This document shows, in pieces, positions 18,882-28,137 of a stretch of DNA of 64,000 nucleotides. A program made the translations under genes and the position numbers. Positions within the stretch are counted from its first letter, which is position 1. Every line of letters begins with the position of its first letter. Source of the stretch: Hyphomonadaceae bacterium (GTDB lineage: Bacteria > Pseudomonadota > Alphaproteobacteria > Caulobacterales > Aquidulcibacteraceae); NCBI GenBank assembly GCA_022841905.1, contig JALHQO010000010.1:1-64000 (forward strand). The letters run 5' to 3'. The notes below the pieces were generated by a model, which was not told the DNA's origin, ran no database searches, and saw only the letters and a program-made list of their open reading frames with translations.

Positions 18882-19721
18882 TTATGGCGCGGGTGTTGTG
18901 GAAAACTCTGGCGCGGCATTGATGGCGAGGAAGCTTTCAAAGCCGCGCGCACGAAACGCCGGATACAGATCGCGCGCCGCTTCGGCATCCGTGAACGCCG
19001 CACGGTTGATGCGCGCCTGCCCTGCTTCAGCAATGAGCACGTGTGCGACACGACGTGCGATCGCTTCGCCGCTATCGAGCCACACAGCTGGCCGTGGCGA
19101 AGCAGCGGCAAGCTCCTGCGTGAGCAGTGGAAAATGCGTGCAAGCGAGCGCCACCACATCGATCTCGGCCCCGCCCGGCGCGCCGAACAGGCCCTCGATC
19201 GCTTCTGTGATCGCAGCTGGGTCGGGCGCCTCGCCCCGCAACTTTTGTTCCGCCGCTTGCACCAAAGCAGCCGAGCCGAAGCGCACGACACGCTTATCCA
19301 TCGCGAACTGCGTGATGAGATCGGTCGTGTAGGTGCGCCGCACGGTAGCGGGCGTCGCAAGCAAGCCGATGACGCCGGTGCGCGTCAGCGCCGCCGCCGG
19401 CTTGATCGGCGGCACCACGCCGACCACAGGCACGCTCAACGCCGCCCTCACCTGTTCGAGCGCGATGGTGGAGGCGGTGTTGCAGGCGACGACGACGATG
19501 TCGGGCGCCCATTGCGCAACGAGGCTTGTGACTAAGGCCGGCACGCGCGCGCGCAGTTGCTCGTCGCTCTTCAGGCCGTACGGCAGCCAGGCATTGTCGG
19601 CGGCGTAATCGAGGTCGAGCGCGTGGCCCGAAGCGGCGATTGCGTCGAACACGGAGAGCCCGCCGACGCCGGAATCGAACACCAAAACGCGCGGTGCGGC
19701 GTTAACCATTTGGGCAATCAT
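18882..19721 (-). CDS. murI: Glutamate racemase
   Basis: Supplies D-glutamate for peptidoglycan. The 279-residue protein shows FDSGVGGLSVF at the N-terminus and both catalytic cysteines, in VVACNTAST and in ALACTHFPLL. The length is normal. The start could be 19721 or the ATG four codons on (19709); neither has a good ribosome site. It lies about 115 bases upstream of the DUF262 gene on the same strand and is divergent from the MBL-fold gene, with 186 bases between. Confidence 0.94.
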   Translation of the reverse strand: MIAQMVNAAPRVLVFDSGVGGLSVFDAIAASGHALDLDYAADNAWLPYGLKSDEQLRARVPALVTSLVAQWAPDIVVVACNTASTIALEQVRAALSVPVVGVVPPIKPAAALTRTGVIGLLATPATVRRTYTTDLITQFAMDKRVVRFGSAALVQAAEQKLRGEAPDPAAITEAIEGLFGAPGGAEIDVVALACTHFPLLTQELAAASPRPAVWLDSGEAIARRVAHVLIAEAGQARINRAAFTDAEAARDLYPAFRARGFESFLAINAAPEFSTTPAP

Positions 19722-19907
19722 CGTTGCGCAAGCGTTTCAACCAAATCTCTGATTCAGCCTCGGTTTTCGATAGCGGTGGAGCAACGGCGCGCACCTGTGG
19801 AAACCAATCCTTAACCGAGTTTGCCAGAATCATAGTTTGGGTTAGTGACGCTAGGTCGGGGTTTACGTCAACGCGCCGTGGAGCGCGTTCGGAATCGGGG
19901 TCGGAAT

Positions 19908-20858
19908 ATGAATGCCATCGGAAAAACCTCAGTCGTCTTCGTGACGCTGTCTGGGCTGTTCTGGGGCGGCTGGGCTCTCGGCTCGCAGACACCAGAAGGC
20001 CAGGAAGCCATCGCGCGCGCTTATGAAGCGTACGCAGACCAGCGCGCCGCGGCCAACGAAGATCTCTTCAACACAACGGCGCTACGCGCAGTCGTCTGCG
20101 GCGGCGCGCAAGGCGCACAGCCCTGCCTCGCGGTGATCGCGGCGGGCCGCTTGTTCGTTGTCGACGCCGGCTCCGGCGCTGCAGCGGCGCTCAGCGACCG
20201 CAACATCCCCATGAGCCGGCTCGATGCGGTGCTGCTCACCAATGCCGGCTTCACGCAAACCGCCGATCTCGACGAGATGTTCGGCGCGGCGTCGCGCGCG
20301 GATCGTCCGCTGCTGGCGGTGTACGGCCCGGCCGACACGCAACGCATGGTCGATGGCCTCAACCAGGCCGCGGGCTTCGATGGTTTGGATCGCGGCCTGC
20401 AAGCCTGGGGCCCCTCGCCTGAGCCGGGCCGTTCGGTGATCGTGTTCGAAGCTGACGGCCTCGTCGTCTCGGCGTTCACGACACAGGAAGACGCCTTCAC
20501 TGGCCGTGTCGGCTATCGCTTCGATTATCGCGGCCGTTCGATCGTGGTCGGCGGCGACGGCCGTGTGGTTGGCGCGGCTGCGGCGCGTGACGCCGATGTG
20601 GTGCTGCAAGGCGCGCAAACCGAAGCGCTCGCGCGTCTGCATGACAATGGCGCAGCCACGGCGGCGGAAGTCGGCGCGCAGGCGGCAGCGTCCAACACCG
20701 GCTTGGTGGTGCTCACCGGTGCGGACAATCAAATGTCGGCGCAGATTCAAGTGAGCGAAGCGCGCGCCGCGGGCTTTGACGATGTCATCGCCGGTCGCCT
20801 CGGCATGCTGGTCGAGCTGCCGCTCGACAATTCCGAGATCAACGTTCGGCCGCTCTAG
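19908..20858 (+). CDS. MBL-fold (RNase Z-like) protein with lost metal ligands, membrane-anchored or secreted
   Basis: The 316-residue protein starts at ATG 19908 with a hydrophobic N-terminal segment (signal peptide or anchor, about 8-26). The rest follows a metallo-beta-lactamase/RNase Z layout: FVVDAGSG (83-90), then LDAVLLTNAGFTQTADL where active enzymes have THxHxDHxxdL, later SIVVGGDGRV where GDT is usual, and LVVLTGAD where LTH is usual. Every expected histidine is missing, so hydrolase activity is unlikely; a binding or structural role is inferred. A frame extending 21 codons further upstream is probably not translated. Confidence 0.75.
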   Translation: MNAIGKTSVVFVTLSGLFWGGWALGSQTPEGQEAIARAYEAYADQRAAANEDLFNTTALRAVVCGGAQGAQPCLAVIAAGRLFVVDAGSGAAAALSDRNIPMSRLDAVLLTNAGFTQTADLDEMFGAASRADRPLLAVYGPADTQRMVDGLNQAAGFDGLDRGLQAWGPSPEPGRSVIVFEADGLVVSAFTTQEDAFTGRVGYRFDYRGRSIVVGGDGRVVGAAAARDADVVLQGAQTEALARLHDNGAATAAEVGAQAAASNTGLVVLTGADNQMSAQIQVSEARAAGFDDVIAGRLGMLVELPLDNSEINVRPL

Positions 20859-20878
20859 GTTCGCAGCCATGAGACGGC

Positions 20879-20907
20879 AAAAGGGGCGCCTCCGGGCGTC
20901 CCTTTTT
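20879..20907 (+). terminator. Rho-independent terminator
   Basis: AAAGGGGCGCC and GGCGTCCCTTT pair across a short loop with one G-U pair, followed by a T run, 20 bases after the MBL-fold gene stop. It is the clearest intrinsic terminator in the window and separates this gene from the DUF1800 gene. Confidence 0.8.
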
Positions 20908-20963
20908 CGTTGCGCGACGGACTCTCGCCAAAGACGCGTTAGACTGGCATCGGAGCGACGCCC

Positions 20964-22442
20964 ATGCCTGACATCGATCTCGCCGCGCTTGCTGCTCAGC
21001 GCTTCGGCTTTGGCCCGCGCCCGGGTGAGCTGCGCGCTATTTCTGGCGATCCGCGCGGTTGGGTGAAGAGCCAGCTTGGCCCACAAACCACACTGCCAGC
21101 CCCTATCGCGGCGCTGCCGCCGGCGGAGGACGATCTGCTGGCGTTCGGGCGCTGGCTGGTGCGGCGGCGGCTCAACAACGGCAATGGCGCGCGCATCGAA
21201 GAGCGCGCCGAGCGGCAAGGCATCACCCAGGAAGAGTTGCAACGGCTCTCAGTCGAGGAAGACTTCATCGAGAACTTCCGGGCTCGCGTGACGCGCGCTG
21301 TGGCGGCGCGCGTGGAAGCGGCGCTGACCTCGCCAACGCCAGTGCACGAGCGGCTGGTGCATTTCTGGTCCAACCATTTCACCGTCTCGGCGACTAAGCC
21401 CGGCGCGGTGGCGCTGCCGCCCTCGTTCGAGAAAGAAGCCATCCGCCCAAACGTAGGCGGCCGTTTCGCCGACATGCTGCTGGCTTCGACCAAGCATCCC
21501 GGCATGATCGTCTATTTGGACAATTGGCTCTCGGTCGGCCCCAATAGCCGCGTCGGCCAGAACCCGAACCGCGGACGGCGCCTGCCCGGCGGCGGCAGGC
21601 CGACTGGCATCAATGAAAACCTCGCCCGCGAAGTGCTCGAACTGCAAACGCTCGGCGTCAATGGCGGCTACACACAAGCCGACGTGCAAGCGCTGGCCGC
21701 GATCATCACCGGCTGGACGTACGAGCGCCCGCGACTGCGCGATCTCGTGAACGACAACCTCGCCACGCGGACAGGCGGGCAGCTGTTCGAGTTCGACGCC
21801 GACGCACACGAGCCGGGCCCGAAGACGTTGCTCAATCGCACCTATGCGCAGACCGGCGTCGCGCAAGGCGAAGCGGCTTTAGACGATCTGGCCCGCCACG
21901 CCTCCACCGCGCGCTTTATCGCCACGAAACTCTGCCGCCACTACATCGCCGACGATCCCCTGCCTGCGGCGGTTGCGCGTGTGGAGCGCGCCTTTCGCGA
22001 TAGCGAGGGCGATCTGCGCGAGACGATGGAGGCGCTGGTCGATAGCCCGGAAGCCTGGGAGACGGCGTTCGCCAAGTTCAAGCGGCCGGAGGAATATGCG
22101 ATCTCGGTGTTGCGAGCGGCAAACGTGCGCGATCTCCCGCCAGGCGCGGGCATCGCGGCGCTCGCGGCCATGGGACAGCGCCCCTACTCGGCGCCGGGAC
22201 CAGATGGTTGGGCTGACACGGCGGGCGCCTGGCTCACCGCCGATCTCGTGTTCAAGCGCATCGAGTTCGCACAAGCTTATGCCGAGCGCATCGCGCGCGC
22301 CGATGTTGATCCGGTGCAGCTCGGCCAAGCGTGCCTAGGCGGGCTGATGAGCGATGAAACCGAGACCGCCATTCGCCGCGCCGAAAGCCCCGTGCAGGGC
22401 TTTGCGCTGCTGTTCGGCGCGCCTGAAATGCAACGGAGATAG
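20964..22442 (+). CDS. DUF1800 protein
   Basis: ATG 20964 follows GGAGCGACGCCC. The 492-residue protein begins ALAAQRFGFGPRPGEL, the usual DUF1800 opening, and contains HFWSNHFTVSATKP, then LAREVLELQTLGVNGGYTQADVQALAAIITGW and LCRHYIADDP, all family landmarks. There is no obvious signal peptide. DUF1800 genes almost always sit next to a DUF1501 gene, as here (four-base gap), and the two are presumed to work together. The biochemical role is not established in my knowledge. Confidence 0.9.
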   Translation: MPDIDLAALAAQRFGFGPRPGELRAISGDPRGWVKSQLGPQTTLPAPIAALPPAEDDLLAFGRWLVRRRLNNGNGARIEERAERQGITQEELQRLSVEEDFIENFRARVTRAVAARVEAALTSPTPVHERLVHFWSNHFTVSATKPGAVALPPSFEKEAIRPNVGGRFADMLLASTKHPGMIVYLDNWLSVGPNSRVGQNPNRGRRLPGGGRPTGINENLAREVLELQTLGVNGGYTQADVQALAAIITGWTYERPRLRDLVNDNLATRTGGQLFEFDADAHEPGPKTLLNRTYAQTGVAQGEAALDDLARHASTARFIATKLCRHYIADDPLPAAVARVERAFRDSEGDLRETMEALVDSPEAWETAFAKFKRPEEYAISVLRAANVRDLPPGAGIAALAAMGQRPYSAPGPDGWADTAGAWLTADLVFKRIEFAQAYAERIARADVDPVQLGQACLGGLMSDETETAIRRAESPVQGFALLFGAPEMQRR

Positions 22443-22446
22443 AGCC

Positions 22447-23634
22447 ATGCTGAACCGCCGCCATCTCCTCGCCGGCGCAACCGGCGCCGCCGCCCTCTCC
22501 TTCCCCCTGTTCGCGTTCGGCCAAGCGCAGACGACGGACAAGCGCTTGCTCGTCGTCATCCTGCGCGGCGGCATGGACGGGCTTTCCGCTATGCCGCCGG
22601 TTGGCGACGGCGCGTACGCGAGCTTGCGCGGGCGCTTGGCGATTGCGCGCGCTGGCGCCGACGCAGCGCTGCCGCTCGATGGCACGTTCGGACTGCACAA
22701 GAACCTGACGAAGATGCACGCGCTTTATCGCGCCGGCGAGCTGTTGCCGATCCATGCCTGCGCCACGGCCTATCGCGAGCGCTCGCACTTCGATGCGCAA
22801 AATGTACTTGAAACTGGCGCTGCAGCGCCGTTCGAGCGGGGCGAAGGCTGGTTGAACAAAGCGCTCGGCGCGCTGCCGCAATCGCGTCCAGAAATGGGCA
22901 TGGCGCTCTCGTCACAAGCGCCGCTCATCCTGCGCGGCCCGGCGGCCGTGGCGACGTGGTCACCGTCTACGCTGCCGGACGTCGAGAGCGACACGATGGC
23001 GCGTCTACTATCGCTTTATGAAGCGCGTGATCCGGCGCTCGCGCATGCGCTGGAGTCTGCGATGAGCGCCAATGCGATCGCGATGGACGCGGGCGCAGGC
23101 GACATGCGCGCGGGGCCGCGGACGATCACGCCAATCGCGCAAACCGCGGCGCGCTTTTTGAAGAATGACAACGGCCCGATCGCAACGGTGCTCGACATGG
23201 GCGGCTGGGACACGCACGCAAACCAAGGGCTTGAACAAGGCCCACTGGCGCGTGCTTTGACGGCGCTCGATGACGGGCTCGACGCGTTCAAGAGCGAGAT
23301 GGGCCCCGCTTGGGCCAACACCGTCGTCATCATCGCCACCGAGTTCGGCCGCACCGCTGCGCCCAATGGCGCGAACGGCACCGATCACGGCACAGGGGCG
23401 GCGGCGTTCCTCGCTGGCGGCGCGGTGCGCGGCGGGCGCGTGCTGGCGGATTGGCCGGGGCTGACGCCTGGCTCGCTCCATGAGGGGCGCGATTTGCGGC
23501 CGACGACCGATCTGCGCGCCGTGTTCAAGGGCGTGCTGGCGGATCACCTCAACGTCTCCAATGCAGCGCTTGAGCGCGACGCTTTCCCGGACAGCGCTTC
23601 AGTGCGCGCGGCGCAAGGTTTGCTGCGGGCGTAA
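22447..23634 (+). CDS. DUF1501 protein, Tat-exported, sulfatase-like fold
   Basis: The 395-residue protein starts at ATG 22447 (GGAGAT upstream) with a twin-arginine signal, MLNRRHLLAGATGAAALSFP, so it should cross the membrane folded. The mature region has RGGMDGLSAMPP, the late DMGGWDTHANQ and ATEFGRTAAPNGANGTDHGTG. That pattern is common to DUF1501 proteins, which have an alkaline-phosphatase/sulfatase-like fold with metal-binding His/Asp. The partner gene is DUF1800 directly upstream. The substrate is unknown. Confidence 0.9.
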   Translation: MLNRRHLLAGATGAAALSFPLFAFGQAQTTDKRLLVVILRGGMDGLSAMPPVGDGAYASLRGRLAIARAGADAALPLDGTFGLHKNLTKMHALYRAGELLPIHACATAYRERSHFDAQNVLETGAAAPFERGEGWLNKALGALPQSRPEMGMALSSQAPLILRGPAAVATWSPSTLPDVESDTMARLLSLYEARDPALAHALESAMSANAIAMDAGAGDMRAGPRTITPIAQTAARFLKNDNGPIATVLDMGGWDTHANQGLEQGPLARALTALDDGLDAFKSEMGPAWANTVVIIATEFGRTAAPNGANGTDHGTGAAAFLAGGAVRGGRVLADWPGLTPGSLHEGRDLRPTTDLRAVFKGVLADHLNVSNAALERDAFPDSASVRAAQGLLRA

Positions 23635-23685
23635 TACACAGCGCTTTATTGGATTCCGGACCGCACGCCTCTAAGCTCGCGACCG

Positions 23686-24483
23686 ATGCGTGCGCTTGTC
23701 CTCGCCTTCGTCGCCCTGTTCCTAACCACCGCGCCCGCCGCGGCGGATCGGTTTTCGCTGACCTATGACGGCGTCGGCATCGGCTTTGTTCCGCTGGGCG
23801 GCATAACCGTCGATGCACTGGTGGATGAGAGCGATTACGAGATCACGGCGACACTCGAGTCACGCGGCCTGCTCAATCTGTTCGAGCGCACTTATCTCGT
23901 CGCGCGCTCGTCCGGCGCCATTCACAATGGGTCGGTTCGCTGGCTGCGCTACGACCTCGATCACCGCTACAGCCGCAAGCATCGCGTCATCGCCATGACG
24001 GCCGGCGCCGATGGCGCAATCAACGCGCAGATCACGCCGAACTATCGTCTCTGGGGCGAGCCGCCGACCAGCGACGAACAGCGCCGCCGCTCGCGCGATC
24101 CACTGGCGACAATCGTCGCAATGTCGATCGATGTCGGCCAGACGCGGCGCTGTAGCGGGCTTTACCCGACATTCGATGGGCGCTTTCACTATGTGATGGA
24201 ACTCAGCGGCGGCGATATCGAGCGCTATCGCGGCGGCGGCTATGATGGCGAGTCCATCGAATGCCGCATGGCGTATATCGCGGTTGCGGGCTATGAGGCG
24301 CGCGACGCAGGACGGCGTCGGATTCCGGAAGGTCGCGTCGTGTTCGCGTTGATGCCTGATACCAATTTCGCGCCCGTGTTGCGCATATCGACGCCGCTCT
24401 CCGCCGGCGGCGCCACCATTCGGCTCTCGCGTTTCAACCGCGCGCGCGTGGATATCGAACTCACGTCAGCGGACGCGCCTTGA
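23686..24483 (+). CDS. Secreted DUF3108-like protein
   Basis: This 265-residue protein has an N-terminal signal peptide (cleavage likely after APAAA, residue 20) and a beta-rich mature part with SLTYDGVGIGFVPLGG and long alternating strands, a pattern like DUF3108 periplasmic proteins. The single conserved-looking cysteines (RRCSG, IECRM) could pair. The function is not known. Its TGA overlaps the TTG start of rsmB (TTGA), so the two are translationally coupled. This association of a DUF3108-like protein with rsmB is unexplained. Confidence 0.7.
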   Translation: MRALVLAFVALFLTTAPAAADRFSLTYDGVGIGFVPLGGITVDALVDESDYEITATLESRGLLNLFERTYLVARSSGAIHNGSVRWLRYDLDHRYSRKHRVIAMTAGADGAINAQITPNYRLWGEPPTSDEQRRRSRDPLATIVAMSIDVGQTRRCSGLYPTFDGRFHYVMELSGGDIERYRGGGYDGESIECRMAYIAVAGYEARDAGRRRIPEGRVVFALMPDTNFAPVLRISTPLSAGGATIRLSRFNRARVDIELTSADAP

Positions 24484-25745
24484 ACGCCCGCATCGCCGCA
24501 GCGGACTTGTTGATCGCGGTGCTCGAAATGGGGCGGCCGCTTGAGGATGCGCTCGAGAGCACAAAAAGCTTCAGCCAGCTCGAAGGCCGCGATCGTGCTT
24601 TCGCGCGCGCGCTGGTGACCGCCAGCTTGCGCCGGCTTGGCAGCATCAACGCCGTGCTATCGCGCATGTTGGAGCGCCCCCTGCCCGATACGGCCAGCCA
24701 CGCGCGGGCCTTGCTGCATATCGGCGCGACGCAATTGCTTGTGCTGGGAACGCCCGCACACGCAGCGGTGGGTGAAACCGTAGAGGCCGCCAATTCGGTA
24801 CGGGAAGCGCGTGGCTTCGCGAAGCTGATCAATGCCGTGCTCCGGCGTGTTTCGCGCAAAGGTTTGGACATCATCGCAACGCTGCCACCCGGCGCGGACT
24901 TGCCGGCCTGGCTCTACACACGCTGGCGCGCGGCTTATAGCGACGTCGCGCCAGCGATTGCGCAAGCGCTGGCCGAAGAGCCGCCGCTCGATCTCAGCGT
25001 GAAGGATGATGCGCAAGGTTGGGCTGAAAAGCTGGGCGGCGCCGTCACACCGACTGGAAGCGTGCGACTGGCCGAACACGGCGCGATCGAGGCGCTGCCT
25101 GGCTTCAACGACGGCGCGTGGTGGGTGCAGGACGCAGCCGCTGCGTTGCCTGCCAAGCTGCTGGGCGATGTACGCGGGCTACGCGTGCTCGATCTCTGCG
25201 CCGCGCCGGGCGGCAAGACGCTGCAACTCGCCGCTGCGGGCGCGCATGTGACGGCGGTCGACAAATCGGAGGCGCGGCTGAAGCGGCTGCGGGAAAATCT
25301 GTCGCGTACAAAACTGAGCGCCGAAGTCGTTTGCGCTGACGCTCTGGAATTCCGCGCCGAGCCGTTCGATGCGGTGTTGCTCGACGCGCCATGCAGCTCC
25401 ACCGGTACGCTGCGACGCCATCCCGACGTGGCGTGGCTTCGACGACCTACGGATGTGCGCTCGCTATCGGAACTGCAGAGCAAGCTGATCGCGGCGGCGA
25501 GTGCGCTGCTGAAACCGGGCGCGCCGCTTGCGTATGCGGTGTGCTCGCTGGAGCCCGAGGAAGGGCAAGGCGTGATCGCCGAAGCGCTGAAGCATGGCTG
25601 GCGGCGCGCGCCGCTGCGGGCTGGCGAGATTGCCGGCGCGGATGAATTCATTACCGCCGAAGGCGATTTGCGCACGCTGCCAGCCTATTGGCCGGAAATC
25701 GGCGGGCTGGACGGGTTTTTTGCAGCGCGGCTGGTGCACAGCTGA
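24480..25745 (+). CDS. rsmB: 16S rRNA (cytosine-967-C5)-methyltransferase
   Basis: The 421-residue protein has an N-terminal NusB-like domain (about 1-125; GRDRAFARALV, HARALLHIGATQLL) and a C-terminal m5C methyltransferase domain. SAM binding is at DLCAAPGGKTLQLAAAG, motif IV is LLDAPCSSTGTLRRHPD, and the catalytic motif VI cysteine is in YAVCSLEPEEG. The start is TTG 24480, overlapping the previous stop. It methylates C967 of 16S rRNA before subunit assembly. The downstream gene is rpe, and rsmB with a heparinase-like gene and purH nearby is an arrangement familiar from alphaproteobacteria. Confidence 0.93.
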   Translation: MNARIAAADLLIAVLEMGRPLEDALESTKSFSQLEGRDRAFARALVTASLRRLGSINAVLSRMLERPLPDTASHARALLHIGATQLLVLGTPAHAAVGETVEAANSVREARGFAKLINAVLRRVSRKGLDIIATLPPGADLPAWLYTRWRAAYSDVAPAIAQALAEEPPLDLSVKDDAQGWAEKLGGAVTPTGSVRLAEHGAIEALPGFNDGAWWVQDAAAALPAKLLGDVRGLRVLDLCAAPGGKTLQLAAAGAHVTAVDKSEARLKRLRENLSRTKLSAEVVCADALEFRAEPFDAVLLDAPCSSTGTLRRHPDVAWLRRPTDVRSLSELQSKLIAAASALLKPGAPLAYAVCSLEPEEGQGVIAEALKHGWRRAPLRAGEIAGADEFITAEGDLRTLPAYWPEIGGLDGFFAARLVHS

Positions 25746-25793
25746 GGCCCCCTCGCCTTGCTTCAGCGCCCAGTGACAGGTAGTCACGAAGGC

Positions 25794-26456
25794 ATGGCGC
25801 ACACGCTCATTGCACCTTCGATCCTGGCCGCCGATTTCTCGAAATTGGGCGACGAGGTGCGCGCGGTTGAGGCCGCCGGCGCCGACATGATCCATGTCGA
25901 TGTCATGGACGGCCATTTCGTGCCGAACATTTCGATCGGGCCGAGCGTGGTGAAGGCGATCCGCCCGCATTCGAAGTTGCCGTTCGACGTGCATCTAATG
26001 ATCGCGCCGGTCGATCCTTACATTCAGCAGTTCCGCGACGCTGGCGCCGATATCATCACCGTCCATCCCGAAGCTGGTCCGCATGTGCACCGCACGCTGC
26101 AGGCGATCCGCGCGACGGGGGCGAAGGCGGGCGTCTCGCTCAATCCGGGCACGCCAGCCGAGGCGGTCGATCCGATCATCGATCTGGTCGATCTGATTTT
26201 GGTGATGAGCGTCAATCCCGGCTTCGGCGGGCAGAGCTTTATCGAGAGCGTGCTGCCGAAGATCGAAGCACTGCGGAAGAAGATCGACGCAACCGGGCGC
26301 GACATCATTCTCGAAGTCGATGGCGGCGTGAATGCGAAGACCGCGCCGCGCGTAATCGCCGCCGGCGCGACAGCGCTTGTAGCGGGCACAGCCGTCTATG
26401 GCGGCGATGCGAGCGCTTACGCCGACAACATCAAGCGCCTGAGACAGCCTGGCTGA
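25794..26456 (+). CDS. rpe: Ribulose-phosphate 3-epimerase
   Basis: TIM-barrel enzyme of 220 residues interconverting ribulose-5-phosphate and xylulose-5-phosphate in the pentose phosphate pathway. Family marks are [26 protein letters not shown] (metal and catalytic Asp), [18 protein letters not shown] and the phosphate-binding EVDGGV. The second catalytic Asp is in DGG. ATG 25794 (GAAGGC just before) is preferred to the frame start at 25758. Four bases separate it from the heparinase-like gene, so cotranscription is likely. Confidence 0.97.
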   Translation: MAHTLIAPSILAADFSKLGDEVRAVEAAGADMIHVDVMDGHFVPNISIGPSVVKAIRPHSKLPFDVHLMIAPVDPYIQQFRDAGADIITVHPEAGPHVHRTLQAIRATGAKAGVSLNPGTPAEAVDPIIDLVDLILVMSVNPGFGGQSFIESVLPKIEALRKKIDATGRDIILEVDGGVNAKTAPRVIAAGATALVAGTAVYGGDASAYADNIKRLRQPG

Positions 26457-26460
26457 CCCA

Positions 26461-28137
26461 GTGAGCGCGCCCGCATCCCCGCCCCGCGACTTGCCGCGGC
26501 CGACGAGGGCGATGAACGATCAGTGGCGCGCCAACCCGTTTCACCGCATGCGGCTGGGCGACGCCGCGCCTGATCGCATCATCGCCTGGGGAAACGATCC
26601 GCGCGTCGGCGATGCCGAGCGCGGACGTGAGATCGGACGCGGACTTTGGCGCATCGCCGCCGAGCGCATGCAGGGCGAGCACGCGATCCCCTGGCTCCCG
26701 GCGCATCCCTCGCGCCATTTCAGCGCGCGGCTGCACGCGTTCAGCTGGCTGATCGACCTTGCGGCGGTAGGCCCATCAGCGCATCGCCGCATTGCCGAGT
26801 TGATTGATGCTTGGGTCGAAGAGCATGGCGAGTGGGACGATCTCGCCTGGGATCCGGAGCTGACGGCGGAGCGCTTATTTGCTTGGCTGTGCTGGGGCCG
26901 GCCGGCGTTCGAGTTTGGCGCGCCGGAGAAGCGCGCGGCGCTATTGCGTTCGGCGGCGCGGCAGGCACGCTTGCTGATGGTGGCGCAGAGCGAACTGGCG
27001 GAGCGACACCTCGGCTCCATCAAAGCAGGCGCGGCGCTTATCCTTGCTGGCGCGGCCGGGTTTCCCGATGCGGACCGCTTCGCCGAACAAGGCGAAGAAT
27101 TGCTGATCGAAGCGTGCGCCAAGCAATTCTTTCCGGATGGCGGCCACCTCTCGCGTTCGCCCGAGAGCTTGGCTGAGGCGTTGTGCGATATCGTCGCCGC
27201 GCTTGAAGCGCTCGATGATCCAGCGCCGATCATCGCTGAGACGCTGCCGAAGCTCGCCAACATGGTGCGCATGCTGCGCATGGGCGACGGCGGGCTGGGC
27301 TGCTTCCAAGGCGGCTCGGAAGGATCGAGCCCATCGATTGACGCGGTGTTGGCCCGCGTCGGCGGCGCCGTGCGCGGCTTTCAATTCGCGCAGCATACGA
27401 GCTATCAGCGCATCGAGGCGGGGCCGCTGCGCGTGCTGCTCGACGTGGGTGGCGCGCCTCCCCTCTCATACGCCGAGCGCGCGCATGCGGGCGCGTTGGC
27501 GTTCGAACTGTCGAGCGGCGCGGAGCGGCTGATCGTCAATGTCGGCGCGGCGCGTGAATTGGAGCCGGCTGGCCGCATGGCGGCGCGCGCCACCAACGGG
27601 CACTCGACGCTGATCCTTGGCGACGCACTGTCCTCGGCCGTGGAAGGCCGGGCGCGCGGAGGTCCGCGGCTCTCGGGACCAAATCTGGATGACGTGCGCC
27701 GGTCGGAAGACGATAGCGGCATCACCGTGCAGGGCCGCCACGACGGCTACAAAGCGCAGTTTGGCTTGCTGCACCGGCGCTATTTGTTCGTGGACGCCGA
27801 AGGCACCAATGTGCGCGGCATCGATGAACTGATCCGGCCAATGAAGTTGAAAAGCCCGATGCTGAAGCACCCAATCCCGTTCGTCGCGCGCTTCCATCTG
27901 CATCCCGACGTCCGCGCGCGGCTGATCGAACTGCGCGTGGCGCTCCTGGAAACGCCCGGCGGCCAGAAATGGCGGCTGCGCACCGACGCGCCGGATATCG
28001 CGATCGAAAGCTCGATCTATTGGGGTGGCGCCGCGCCGCGCGAATGCTTGCAGATCGTGCTCTCCGGCGAAGCCGATCCGATGGGGCATGGGCTCGCGCC
28101 GCCCAACCGCATCCGCTGGGCGCTGACGCGGGCTTAA
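26461..28137 (+). CDS. Heparinase II/III-family protein
   Basis: The 558-residue protein starts at GTG 26461. An alpha-helical N-terminal region (about 60-260, WLPAHPSRHFSARLHAFSWL and SELAERHLGSIKAGAAL) leads to a beta-sandwich-like C-terminal half carrying ATNGHSTLILGD and QGRHDGY, typical of the family. There is no clear signal peptide or polysaccharide lyase neighbours. In several alphaproteobacteria this gene lies between rsmB and purH; its physiological role is not established. Lyase activity on an acidic glycan is only a family-based guess. Four-base stop overlap with the convergent methyltransferase. Confidence 0.85.
   Translation: MSAPASPPRDLPRPTRAMNDQWRANPFHRMRLGDAAPDRIIAWGNDPRVGDAERGREIGRGLWRIAAERMQGEHAIPWLPAHPSRHFSARLHAFSWLIDLAAVGPSAHRRIAELIDAWVEEHGEWDDLAWDPELTAERLFAWLCWGRPAFEFGAPEKRAALLRSAARQARLLMVAQSELAERHLGSIKAGAALILAGAAGFPDADRFAEQGEELLIEACAKQFFPDGGHLSRSPESLAEALCDIVAALEALDDPAPIIAETLPKLANMVRMLRMGDGGLGCFQGGSEGSSPSIDAVLARVGGAVRGFQFAQHTSYQRIEAGPLRVLLDVGGAPPLSYAERAHAGALAFELSSGAERLIVNVGAARELEPAGRMAARATNGHSTLILGDALSSAVEGRARGGPRLSGPNLDDVRRSEDDSGITVQGRHDGYKAQFGLLHRRYLFVDAEGTNVRGIDELIRPMKLKSPMLKHPIPFVARFHLHPDVRARLIELRVALLETPGGQKWRLRTDAPDIAIESSIYWGGAAPRECLQIVLSGEADPMGHGLAPPNRIRWALTRA

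Noticed and set aside
16966-19332. A 788-codon open frame on the + strand opposite murI and the DUF262 gene
   Set aside because: It lies wholly antisense to well-supported genes, has biased low-complexity composition (Arg/Ala/His-rich) and no ribosome site. Long mirror frames are expected in this GC-rich DNA.
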